A stretch of DNA of 64,000 nucleotides from assembly GCF_963678635.1 (NCBI RefSeq), contig NC_087066.1:68025477-68089476 (forward strand), in the 5' to 3' direction. Positions 10,945 through 18,907 of the stretch are shown here, one piece after another. Position 1 is the stretch's first letter. The number at the start of each line of letters is the position of its first letter. The position numbers and the translations under genes were made by a program. Below the pieces are notes generated by a model. The model did not search any database and was not told where the DNA came from. It was given only the letters and a program-made list of their open reading frames with translations. Source of the stretch: Symsagittifera roscoffensis. Its lineage: Eukaryota; Xenacoelomorpha; Acoela; Convolutidae.

Positions 10945-11090
10945 GAAGGTACCCCTCTCTCTTAACTAAAAATCATTTTATTTTCAACTTAACTACCGTC
11001 AACTACCTCCTCTCTCAGCTCTAAATACAATAATTTCAACTTAACCACAGTCAACTTTCACCCTCTCTCAACTCTTTCTTATTTTTACAC
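10945..11090. repeat. Degenerate 54-bp tandem repeat upstream of the 162-aa ORF
   Basis: About 2.5 copies of a unit containing CCTCTCTC followed by TTCAACTTAAC and GTCAACT. Pyrimidine-rich and immediately upstream of the start at 11106, so probably leader or core-promoter sequence. Confidence 0.55.
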
Positions 11091-11105
11091 AACTTATTGC
11101 TCAAA

Positions 11106-11594
11106 ATGATCTTCTCAGTACAAAACAACAACCTTATGTTCTCGGTGGACTTTTCGGCTGATTTAGTACAAATCCAAGTGCGAGAAACAGTTTGTGGAGT
11201 TTTTCTGGCACGAATGGACATCCCAACCCAAGTCTGGCATATGGTGGAAGTGATGCGAAGGGATTTCAACGAACATCATATAACGCAAGTACCCCCTACA
11301 GAGAATCAACTTGGAGAAATGCAAATGATGGAGGAAGTGGCCGAGCATGTGGGAATGAACTACCCCGAAATTCCTGACTCTAGATATGTGGCTCAACCAT
11401 TCGACGAGCTCCTCTTTCCTTGGGAAGAGGGATCTGTGGACAACCCAATTACAATCGAAGAGGATGAGGGGTTCTCTGAGCCAAGAACTCCAGTCAGCGA
11501 ACCACCAGTAATGGAGGCAAGACCAGCTTTGCGCTCCATTGAGAACTTGCAGAGTTTTGAGAACTCAGCTGCTCGACAGCTCTTTGATTTGTAA
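11106..11594 (+). CDS. Unknown acidic Maverick protein, 162 aa
   Basis: ATG chosen at 11106 (context CAAAATGA), preceded by a pyrimidine-rich leader. Family not recognised. The N-terminal 55 residues are hydrophobic and basic and could form a small fold; the C-terminal 100 are acidic and proline-rich (runs such as IEEDEGFSEPRTPVSEPP), typical of a disordered or activation-type tail. No cysteine pairs, signal peptide or membrane segment. The frame is intact. It may be a regulatory or host-interaction protein, but this rests only on composition and on its own upstream CCAAT array. Confidence 0.65.
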   Translation: MIFSVQNNNLMFSVDFSADLVQIQVRETVCGVFLARMDIPTQVWHMVEVMRRDFNEHHITQVPPTENQLGEMQMMEEVAEHVGMNYPEIPDSRYVAQPFDELLFPWEEGSVDNPITIEEDEGFSEPRTPVSEPPVMEARPALRSIENLQSFENSAARQLFDL

Positions 11595-12389
11595 ATAAAT
11601 TGGCTACTGTCTTGTGCTTTGTAATTTAATTTCTTTGTATCTAGTAAATTTATTTTCAAGAGATAGGAACAAAGAGATCATAGAAAAGTTTATTAAGAAA
11701 TTTCAAAGGTAAAACTTTGTTAAAAATGAAACTAATTGAGAATCTGGTAAACTGTTTTATAAAATTTTGTTAGAAAGATGGCAAAAAAATAAACCAATTT
11801 TTGCAAGCATGTTGAAAACTTTACATTAATTTTTGCACCATGCAAAACTTTTCAAAATTTTTTTGCACACTTGTTAAAAAAATCAAAGTAAATCTCGGAA
11901 ATTAAGAAAAATTTCATTAAATATTTTCGCATTTTAAAGAAAACTGAAAGAGGATTTTCTTGCACATTTAATAAATAAAGAAAATGAAAATCTCTGTTTT
12001 AATTTTGATCATAAAAAAATCTCCTCTTTGCTTGAACATTGATCAAAAATACTGGAAAAACAATGTATTAAGATAGGGAATAGCACTCAAAGTCAGCAAT
12101 TATGAAAAAATTTTAGCATTAATTTAACAAGTTTTTTTACAATAAAATTTTGCAATTTTTGCATATGAATAAGAAAAAATAAGTTAGATTTTTGCATTTG
12201 TTTTCAAAAAAATCACAAAAAAACTTGCATCTAACACAAAAATTTCTTGAAAATTGTTGCACTTGTTGAAAAAATCAAACCAAAATTTGCATCTTGCGAA
12301 AAAACTCTTGATTTGAATAAAAACAATTTTGACAAGATTTTTATTAACATATATTCAATTATTAATAGAAAAATTGATACGCTCACTAT
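11595..12389. other. AT-rich Maverick intergenic region
   Basis: About 800 bp with no supported ORF between two convergent genes. It is marked by many TTTTTGCA motifs and poly-A/T runs. At 12060-12082 a 23-bp exact match to the terminal-repeat tip (compare 4629-4651) is present, followed by a short GTCAGCA echo at 12092. Confidence 0.7.
12060..12082 (+). repeat. Internal copy of the Maverick terminal motif
   Basis: A 23-bp exact copy of the sequence at 4629-4651 in the left terminal repeat (core TATTAAGATAGGGAATA), placed in the middle of the element. Same orientation as the left terminus. Confidence 0.8.
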
Positions 12390-12896
12390 TTACTTTGAGT
12401 TTTGAACTTTTCGAATCCTTTGCAAAAAAGCTGATCCAAGAGTCTGAGTGGACGCAAGCTTCTGAACAGAACTGAGATAATGTCTTTTGAATTTTTTTCG
12501 CAGCAGTCGTTTCTTTGCAACACTGGGTAATTTTTCCGGTATTCTACATTTCAAATTGTGTTCGACTGCACGATTCAATTGATTGAAAACTTCACCTCTT
12601 GATGAAATAAAATTGAAATAAAATCTGTATTTGTATAAAGTATATATACAGTCAACAATTTGATAAGTGAAATGATATTTATCTAATCTTTGCAAAATCT
12701 GATCGAGCGATGATCCGATTAATACTAAGTGAAATTTGCAATTTTCCACTGGGCAGAATGATGAATGGTTAGATACACAGTAGTCTTGGGTGACAATAAA
12801 TTTTTCATGAAAGTTTTCTGAGACAGAGATAAAAAGAGATTTTGCATTGTAGTCCGAATAAAAAGTGGGATATGCTTGACACATAGCAGATGCCAT
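12390..12896 (-). CDS. Unknown Maverick protein, 168 aa
   Basis: Minus-strand frame starting at the ATG at 12896, 45 bp downstream of a TATATAA box facing left (12941-12948), ending at 12390. Not recognised. It is aromatic- and cysteine-containing in its first 100 residues (about seven Cys, including NHSSFCPVENCKFH, a possible zinc-binding cluster) and strongly basic at the C-terminus (KKRLLRKKFKRHYL), which could be a nuclear signal or nucleic-acid-binding tail. It shares divergent promoter 2 with the gene at 13135, so a role at the same stage is inferred. Confidence 0.65.
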   Translation of the reverse strand: MASAMCQAYPTFYSDYNAKSLFISVSENFHEKFIVTQDYCVSNHSSFCPVENCKFHLVLIGSSLDQILQRLDKYHFTYQIVDCIYTLYKYRFYFNFISSRGEVFNQLNRAVEHNLKCRIPEKLPSVAKKRLLRKKFKRHYLSSVQKLASTQTLGSAFLQRIRKVQNSK

Positions 12897-12937
12897 CACC
12901 GATTACTTGTTGAAAATGATTTTTATCTATATTGAAT

Positions 12938-13075
12938 TGCTTATATAGTAGTTCCATTACCTACGCATTGTCCATATTTGGATCATCACCTACTCATTAT
13001 TCCATATAAGGTAATATTACCTTATATGGATTGTACAGTGAGTCATCTAGATTTCCTAAATTCTATAAATTTACA
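12938..13075. promoter_or_regulatory. Divergent promoter 2: three CArG boxes, two in a palindrome
   Basis: Between the genes at 12896 (left) and 13135 (right). Perfect CC(A/T)6GG boxes lie at 12972-12981 (CCATATTTGG), 13002-13011 (CCATATAAGG) and 13020-13029 (CCTTATATGG); the last two form a perfect 30-bp palindrome (13001-13030). CCTACGCAT and CCTACTCAT precede the first two boxes, the same arrangement as in divergent promoter 1. TATA boxes face left (12941-12948) and right (13064-13070). Confidence 0.75.
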
Positions 13076-13134
13076 AATATCATTATTTTGAAATATCTAC
13101 TACTGATCAGTTGGTTCTGAATCTTAAATCAAAA

Positions 13135-13674
13135 ATGTATTCACGAAAAGATATCCTTCCCAACTATATTGAATTTGCTAAGAACCAAAAAAGGATTGGG
13201 AGATTTTCTTGGTTCCAAAAACCCTACAACGGAAAAATTTACTTTGAACCTTGCTTCGAATTGCTAAAGAAAAATGAATCTGGACAAATCGAAAAAAACC
13301 CAGCAAGTCTATCTTGGTGAAAAAGAAGGGGAAAGGATATCAGCAATACGGAATACTGTTATTCATGATGCTGAAAACCGTGGACTCGTTCCTGTATTGG
13401 AACCCTATTCTGACAAAGACTCAACCATGGAGCAGGAACTTGCGAACTGTCATGCGGTGTATGACGTAGCAACATACAAGAAGAGAAGGGTGTGTGTCAC
13501 AATCAAGAAGTACAGTGTGAACAAGCCACCCTGCATTCAGATTCGACTCTTCACTGCAAAGGAAACGAAGTCTTGAAGCAAGTTGCCTATGTCAACTATA
13601 CTTTGAACGAATTCAAAGAACTTGCCCAAGTCTTGGGAGATTTTATGTTTGTTGAGAACTGTAATGTTCAATAA
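13135..13674 (+). pseudogene. Unknown Maverick gene in three frames, possible PC4-like end
   Basis: Three overlapping frames (13135-13320, 13274-13576, 13492-13674) read like one protein split by frameshifts, the first at an A7 run near 13292 and the second near 13560. Start ATG 13135 lies 65 bp after a TATA box. The second frame ends with a VCVTIKKYSV.....IQIRLF pattern and the third supplies YVNYTLNEFKELAQVL; together they resemble the layout of PC4-type single-stranded DNA-binding domains (beta strands, IR.F, then a Leu-rich helix). That match is from memory of the family pattern and is weak. Alternatively two separate small proteins. Confidence 0.4.
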
Positions 13675-13763
13675 TTTTGTTGTTGAGTGATTTTATTATA
13701 GTAATGTAATTCAATTATTCATCTTCTTGAATCATTTTTTAAGACTTCTTTGAGCTGAGCAGT

Positions 13764-14081
13764 ATGAGTTGGAACATTGGTTTTTCCAGAAATCTTGTTT
13801 TAAAACTTCAAAATAAATTGGGACTTTTTCATATCGTCTTACAAGAAAAGTCCCAGAAGTTTTCACTAACAGTTTTGGAATCTCAAAATTTACCAAAATT
13901 GCAAGATTTGGATACAGAATCACAAATTTCTCAATTTGAGTGGACTTTGCATAATGGAAGACGAAAAATTTTTCTAAGTTATCGTTCAGATATTAAAAAA
14001 ATAGATCTTATAGAGTATCGTAGAAAAGGAAACACTTGGAAGAACAATCAGAAGTTTCAGTTGAAAAGAAAAAGAGTATGA
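13764..14081 (+). CDS. Unknown Maverick protein, 105 aa
   Basis: Short intact frame with a plain ATG start (AGTATGAG context) and TGA at 14079-14081. Lysine-rich and beta-rich looking, with a very basic C-terminus (LKRKRV). No cysteine, signal peptide or membrane segment. Not recognised. It begins the rightward cluster of small genes preceding the ATPase. Confidence 0.5.
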   Translation: MSWNIGFSRNLVLKLQNKLGLFHIVLQEKSQKFSLTVLESQNLPKLQDLDTESQISQFEWTLHNGRRKIFLSYRSDIKKIDLIEYRRKGNTWKNNQKFQLKRKRV

Positions 14082-14170
14082 TAATTTGGTTGATTTTATC
14101 CCCTCAGTTTTGTCTTGTGTAGAAACATTCAAAAAAACTTGTATCATTATTGACGAATGCACTGTAGAAA

Positions 14171-14575
14171 ATGAACGTTCAGAAAATGAATGAAATTCTC
14201 AGAAATTTTGATTTGATAAAGCATGACTTTTCATCAAATACAAAAAGAAAAAATTTTTTTCTTTGCACCTGTATTGTTTTGGACCCAAACATAAATTTGA
14301 AAGAAGTGGACCGAAAATTTTCTTTTGGGGGTCTAATTGGATACGGAAATTCTTGTATGGATTACTTTTTTGCAAATTCAAAAATTTTCAGACTTCATGC
14401 AATTTTACATGATGCAGCTGGATCTGTGAATTCTACTACTTATAAGGGACCTGGTTATTGTTATGTTTTACCTAGATTTCCAAGTTCTTGTTTTCTTGGT
14501 CACGTGACAGGATTAATCTTTTGTTTATATGTTAAAGTTTTTGCTTCATCAGTATATGCATTGTTCGATTGTTAG
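14171..14575 (+). CDS. Unknown Maverick protein with HDAAG...GPGY motif, 134 aa
   Basis: Intact frame from ATG 14171 to TAG 14573-14575. The middle has a conserved-looking stretch: FGGLIGYGNSCMDYFF, RLHAILHDAAGSV and YKGPGYCYVLP. The histidine-aspartate pair and GPGY loop recall phospholipase A2-like viral capsid domains, but the order of the two blocks is reversed, so I do not assign that function. The last 30 residues are hydrophobic (LIFCLYVKVFASSVYALF), a possible membrane anchor. A TTTTCAG acceptor-like sequence lies just after the stop (14591-14597). Confidence 0.5.
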   Translation: MNVQKMNEILRNFDLIKHDFSSNTKRKNFFLCTCIVLDPNINLKEVDRKFSFGGLIGYGNSCMDYFFANSKIFRLHAILHDAAGSVNSTTYKGPGYCYVLPRFPSSCFLGHVTGLIFCLYVKVFASSVYALFDC

Positions 14576-14614
14576 TTATTCTAACAAAAATTTTCAGCGA
14601 AAACAGTTACCATC

Positions 14615-15085
14615 ATGAGTCTAGTTGTTTTGGATATTGAGTGTTTTGAAAACAAAATAGTTAAAGAGTTAGGAGTTTATCAAAATGGACAAACTGTGGG
14701 ATATTCCTTTCTTCCTCCCAAAAAATTCAAAGCTACATCTCAGTCTGCTTGGTGTACGAAGCATCTTCATGGAATCAATTGGAACAGTGGCCATGAAAAA
14801 TATACTGAGCTTGAAAAAATATTGAAAAAACTAAAAGCTCCAGAAACGGAGTTTTTTGCAAAAGGTTATGAAAAATGTAAAATTCTGTCTGAAATTTTGG
14901 AAACAAAGGTTACAAACTTGGATGACTACGCATGTCCAAAAGTTCAGAATTTGATTTTCAAAGATAAAGAATATGATTGGAGGTGTAGCAACTACCCATT
15001 TTGTCATGCAAATACTCTTCACTGTGCAGAAAGAAAAGCATTTGCATACGGAACATGGACTCGATGTTTTTTTAATAAATTGTAA
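14615..15085 (+). CDS. Small DEDD-exonuclease-like Maverick protein, 156 aa
   Basis: ATG 14615 follows closely on a TTTTCAG acceptor-like site. The N-terminus (SLVVLDIECFENKIVKELG) has the hydrophobic-D-x-E pattern of the first motif of DEDD-type 3'-5' exonucleases / RNase H-fold nucleases. The C-terminal part has a cysteine/histidine-rich block (CSNYPFCHANTLHCAERKAFAYG) that may bind zinc. The protein is short for a full exonuclease (usually about 180 aa or more) and the other acidic motifs are not certain, so nuclease function is a family-pattern inference. Frame intact. Confidence 0.5.
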   Translation: MSLVVLDIECFENKIVKELGVYQNGQTVGYSFLPPKKFKATSQSAWCTKHLHGINWNSGHEKYTELEKILKKLKAPETEFFAKGYEKCKILSEILETKVTNLDDYACPKVQNLIFKDKEYDWRCSNYPFCHANTLHCAERKAFAYGTWTRCFFNKL

Positions 15086-15165
15086 ATTACCTCAATATTT
15101 ATGTATTATCGTGTTTTTGAAATTTGAATGTTAGTCATTATCAATTTTTTCATTCCAGAGTTGAG

Positions 15166-15348
15166 ATGGGTGATGAATGTGACAAGCAATTAAATTTAGG
15201 AAATTTTGTTTTTGATGAGGAAAATCATGAACGAAAGTCTTGGAAGTTTTTTGGACGTATCTCTTTTAGTGTTTATGTGCCAATTTTTTGTCATAGTTTT
15301 AATACTAGCATGTGCAATCGTTCGAATAATGTTATCCACTACTTGTGA
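15166..15348 (+). CDS. Possible small ORF, 60 aa
   Basis: ATG 15166 follows a CATTCCAG acceptor-like sequence. The first 30 residues are hydrophilic and acidic (GDECDKQLNLGNFVFDEEN), the rest aromatic with cysteines. It overlaps a membrane ORF in another frame (15227-15364). Only one of the two may be real; no family recognised. Confidence 0.3.
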   Translation: MGDECDKQLNLGNFVFDEENHERKSWKFFGRISFSVYVPIFCHSFNTSMCNRSNNVIHYL

Positions 15349-15364
15349 AGAAACAACTGTTTAG
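15227..15364 (+). CDS. Small single-pass membrane protein, 45 aa
   Basis: ATG 15227, TAG 15362-15364. The peptide has a short polar N-terminus (MNESLGSF), one strongly hydrophobic segment of about 25 residues (LLVFMCQFFVIVLILACAIV) and a short polar, acidic tail. It ends 50 bp before the ATPase start. It overlaps the 60-aa ORF at 15166 in a different frame. Small membrane proteins beside capsid/packaging genes are common in related viruses; function here is unknown. Confidence 0.4.
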   Translation: MNESLGSFLDVSLLVFMCQFFVIVLILACAIVRIMLSTTCEETTV

Positions 15365-15414
15365 GTAGCAATTTTATCAAGTACAGTCGGTTATATTTTA
15401 CCTTCTCCAAAGCT

Positions 15415-16281
15415 ATGAATAAAATAATTTCTACCAAAGAACGAGATTTTATTTCGCTAGTTGGACCGAGTGGATCTGGAAAATCACATCTTATTTTTGA
15501 GTGGTTAAAAATTGGTACATTTCAACCAAAGTTTGACAAAATTTTTTATTTTTATCAACATTATCAACCTCTTTATGGACAAATGCAAAGAAAAAACCTT
15601 AAGTTTATCCAAGGAGTTGACTTTGAACTGATTGAAAACCTTCCCAATAATGGAAAAAAATACCTGTTAAAATTTGATGACTCTTGTGAAGAAATTTCAA
15701 ATTCTAAGCAGGTTGTAAAAGTTGCTACTGCTGGAAGACACAGGGGACTGAATACAATATATATTAAGCATAACTTGTTTCATCAAAGCAAATTGGGAAG
15801 AGATGTTGAGTTACAAAATACACATATAGTCCTTTTCAAGTCACCGAGAGATGTTTTACAAATCAATACATTAAGTCAACAACTAGGTCTAGGATCACAA
15901 ATGAAAGAGTGGTATCATGATGCAATATCTACTCCTTATGGTCATTTACTCATTGATTTAACTCCAAAAACAGTTGATTCGCTAAGATATTGCACAAACA
16001 GTGGTTCAGTTCCATCAAAGTTTTATCTACCAGCAGGAACAGAAACTAAGTTTTTGGACGATGAGCATACAATACGTCTCTATACTCCCAATATTTCAAA
16101 CGTTTTCCCAAAAACTTTAAAAACAATTCATCCTCCATTGTCCAAAAAGTTTCATTCAATTCCTCAGCGAATGTCTAGTAAACTTACTACGAGGCGAGCT
16201 AAAGGATCTTCGAAAATTAGACGTAGTAAAATATCGACGAGAAATATCAGAACTCACACGAAAAAGAACTTCACTGCATAA
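15415..16281 (+). CDS. FtsK/HerA-type DNA-packaging ATPase
   Basis: Genome-packaging ATPase of the A32-like family, which pumps DNA into preformed capsids. Walker A is GPSGSGKS at residues 17-24; the Walker B region is YLLKFDDSCEE at about 82-92, followed by a sensor-like block and an arginine-containing GRHRGLNTIYIKH stretch typical of Maverick ATPases. At 288 aa it is longer than the ATPase core: the last 50 residues form a Ser/Thr/Arg/Lys-rich basic tail that may bind DNA. ATG 15415 is the first of the frame. Its frame is intact, unlike integrase, polymerase and capsid genes. It heads the conserved packaging-to-capsid gene series. Confidence 0.92.
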   Translation: MNKIISTKERDFISLVGPSGSGKSHLIFEWLKIGTFQPKFDKIFYFYQHYQPLYGQMQRKNLKFIQGVDFELIENLPNNGKKYLLKFDDSCEEISNSKQVVKVATAGRHRGLNTIYIKHNLFHQSKLGRDVELQNTHIVLFKSPRDVLQINTLSQQLGLGSQMKEWYHDAISTPYGHLLIDLTPKTVDSLRYCTNSGSVPSKFYLPAGTETKFLDDEHTIRLYTPNISNVFPKTLKTIHPPLSKKFHSIPQRMSSKLTTRRAKGSSKIRRSKISTRNIRTHTKKNFTA

Positions 16282-16364
16282 AAGGAGAACTATTTTGAGC
16301 TCACCAAAAGGCTTACAATTAATATCTGTTATCACTCCTTTTGTCATTAAACGATTGACGTAGT

Positions 16365-16775
16365 ATGGATCAGTTTGTTCTAATTCCTTACTCAATTTAT
16401 CAATCACAAAGCACACTTCCAAAAAAACCAAAATTGGAACAAAAGCAAGAAAAAGAGAAGATTGTACCAAAAAATTTCGATTCTATTTACAGTGCTGTAA
16501 ATGCAAAGTTGAAAACGAGTAACAATAAGCACCTTATTGATTTAATTTTGAACTCTCCTAGAATTAGACTAAATCAGTCAGAAAATATCATATTAGATAA
16601 TCGAGACACAAAAAAATCAACTGTAGACTTTGTGTGTGCACTAAAACGAAAAAATACCGACTTTCCCGATATTTACTTTACCATTTTGGAAGCAACTCAA
16701 ATTCCACCTAAACTTGTTGCCAACAAGAATGCCAAAGCGAAAGACAGAGGAACTCGGATCCCTTTCAAAATCTGA
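16365..16775 (+). CDS. Conserved Maverick ORF preceding integrase, 136 aa
   Basis: Begins MDQFVLIPYSIYQ, the usual start of the small protein encoded directly upstream of integrase in many Mavericks, and has the expected ILNSPRIRLNQSENIILDN and KRKNTDFPDIYF blocks, ending PFKI. Its biochemical role is not established. It overlaps the integrase start by 47 bp in another frame (16729-16775), an arrangement common in this family. Lys-rich, no membrane segment; frame intact. An assembly, scaffold or integrase-partner role is speculation. Confidence 0.8.
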   Translation: MDQFVLIPYSIYQSQSTLPKKPKLEQKQEKEKIVPKNFDSIYSAVNAKLKTSNNKHLIDLILNSPRIRLNQSENIILDNRDTKKSTVDFVCALKRKNTDFPDIYFTILEATQIPPKLVANKNAKAKDRGTRIPFKI

Positions 16776-17668
16776 AAAGGTAAGTCTGAACAGATTGTAT
16801 TCTAGGGGTAGAGCTGCGTACGGTTCTGTGCGAAACTTGAGTAAAGCAAGCGGATTGTCAAAAAAGAAGGTAGAACAGTTTTTTCAAACCAAGACATCGT
16901 ATACAAAATTTGGTCCCCCAATCAGACGTTTTCGAAGGCTTCAAGCATTTTCAAAATATATAAATGAAATTTGGTGTATGCATTTGGCATTTGTGGACAA
17001 ACTAGTGAGTCAAAACAAGGGAGTCAAATATTTATTGGTTGCTGTTGAAGTTTTTTCGCGATTTGTCAGAGTTCAAACAATGAAAACTAAATATGCCAAA
17101 GACACTTTGCAAGCTTTCAAAAAAATGATTTCTCGAAAAAACACTCCTGAAAAGCTTCGGGTTGATAAAGGAACGGAATATAGAGGAATTTTCCAAAAGT
17201 TTTGCAAGGAAAAATGCATTGAAGTTTATTCGACCATGAGTGAAACAAAAGCTGCATTTGCAGAGAGAGCCATTCAATCATAAAACACATTATTTACCGC
17301 TACATAGAAGATCATGGTGAAAAATTCATTAACAAGTTGCCGCAATTTGTGTCTACAATGAATTGTCGCATCAATAGATCTATTGGGAAATCACCTAGAG
17401 ATGTCAAGAATACTGATTTCCTCTCAATTTTGTACAATAAACCTCTAACAAGGTTTAAGAAATAAATTTCAAAGTTGGAGACAGAGTGAGAATTTCAAAG
17501 AATGATATTCCGTTCCGAAAAGGATATAAACCAAAATTTACAGATGAAATTTTTGAAATTTCGGCAGTCTCTACAAAAAAGCCTCCAATATACATCATCA
17601 AAGATCTCGACAAAGAGGAAATTTCTGGAAAATGTTATGAAAAAGAGCTTAGAAAACGTTCTGATTAA
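16729..17668 (+). pseudogene. Maverick c-integrase (retroviral-type), broken
   Basis: Integrates the transposon and makes the 6-bp target duplication. From ATG 16729: a helical N-terminal part (SKASGLSKKKVEQFF), then the rve core with a first acidic block reading WCMHLAFVDKL, VEVFSRFVRV, the second Asp in LRVDKGTEY and the Glu in FAERAIQS, 32 residues after that Asp. The expected first Asp of the WCMD block is His here (codon 16981-16983). The frame stops at 17281-17283 and coding continues in a shifted frame to about 17465, then in a third frame (17486-17668) for the C-terminal chromo/SH3-like part with KVGDRVRISKNDIPF. At least two frameshifts plus the changed catalytic residue indicate an inactive enzyme. 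Confidence 0.92.
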
Positions 17669-17710
17669 AGGTAAATCATTTTTAAACTAAGTTTTTACCG
17701 ATCAGTTGTC

Positions 17711-18520
17711 ATGGATTCTTTCACCATTGAGTTGGTTTTCAACGCTTCTTTTAATTGTTATCCGAATAATAGTCTTAGTTCTTCTACAAATTTTCTACCT
17801 GAACAAATACATTTGAAAGGAGAATGGGAGGTTGCTATTTCAGAAATATCATACCCTTCTTTGTACCAAAATGTTAGAGGGAAAGTTTACATCCGTAGAT
17901 GGAAGAGAAAATTCTGAGGAGAAAAGAAAGATTGTACCGATGAACATTGAACCAGGATTGTATCCAAATATTGTTGATATAGTTGTAGCCATGAACAACA
18001 AAATTCGAGAACGTCTAGGAGCTCAAGTTTTTGAATATAACAGAATCTATGTATCAGTAGATAAAACTACACAAAAAGTTGCTGTTCATTTACCTGAGAG
18101 TCAATCAGTGTTTATAATTCAGAGTGCTGATTTGAGCCACATTTTTGGTTGTGATTTAGAACAAAATCAAACAGGGGTTATAATGAAAGGAAAAGGTCCA
18201 CTTTATCCTCAGTATTCTTACGACATTATAAGAATACATTCCCTAATGATATACAGTGATATTATAGAATATAACATAGTTGGTGATACCAAAACTCCCT
18301 TATTGCGTTGTTTCGAAGAGTGGAGATATAATTTCTACAGGACAGTACATGAATTATCAATCCTTTACCAAATTTACAGTTTAAAAAGCTGTTGAAAAAT
18401 TCTTTCCATAGTATCAAGATAGAACTAAGAGATAGTACAGGCGAAAAAATTCCTTTTGTGTCCGTAGGAATCACTCGAGTTGTTCTCTTGTTCCGCAAGA
18501 TTTTGAATAATCATTTTTGA
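17711..18520 (+). pseudogene. Minor capsid (penton-like) protein, broken
   Basis: Maverick minor capsid protein, equivalent to the penton of related viruses. ATG 17711 starts MDSFTIELVFNASFNCYPNN, the family's usual start. The frame is lost near 17875, resumes in a second frame (about 17880-18315: NIEPGLYPNIVDIVVAMN, FIIQSADLSHIFGCDLEQNQ) and shifts again near 18316 and 18380, ending at TGA 18518-18520 after a SFHSIKIELRDSTGEK-type block. Total length about 270 codons, as expected. At least three shifts; only fragments could be produced. Confidence 0.85.
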
Positions 18521-18537
18521 TTTAAACTTCATACGAA

Positions 18538-18906
18538 ATGGTTGCTCAAAAATCAGCTGATTTCCCTACTTTTCGAGGACATGCAAGACAGCGTGGAAGA
18601 GGTTTTGGAGCTCTTGCACAAACTCTTGGGAGAACTGCAATCCCCTTTAATAAAAAATATATAGTCCCAGCTGCAAAAAGAATTGGGGCAGATTTGTTTG
18701 AAATCGCTGCTCCAGAGATTGGGGAAGTTGTTAGTGGACGTAAAAAACTCAAAACATTTGCAAAAGATGTGGGAACAAAAACAGTTCGGAAACAATTGGG
18801 AGGTGGAAAAAAAAATCTAAGCGTAAAACAGCTAGAACCAGATCCATTTCTCGAAAAAGCAGATCGAAAAACAGTCGCTCTCGCAAAGACATTTTTGACA
18901 ATATAA
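18538..18906 (+). pseudogene. Basic core-like protein (adenovirus pX/VII-like), shifted end
   Basis: Starts at ATG 18538, 17 bp after the minor capsid stop. The first 90 residues are the conserved glycine/arginine-rich part (FRGHARQRGRGFGALAQTLG, then VPAAKRIGADLFEIAAPE), a family compared with adenovirus core/minor proteins that bind packaged DNA. After an A9 run (18807-18815) the annotated frame gives an ordinary tail, whereas the neighbouring frame across the same DNA is densely Arg/Ser/Lys-rich and stops at the same gene boundary. I infer a one-base indel in the A run. The next gene starts one base after the stop at 18906. Confidence 0.75.
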
Positions 18907-18907
18907 A

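Noticed and set aside
14171-14575. Phospholipase A2-like assignment
   Set aside because: HD and GPGY blocks occur in the reverse order to known viral PLA2 domains; catalytic context not convincing.
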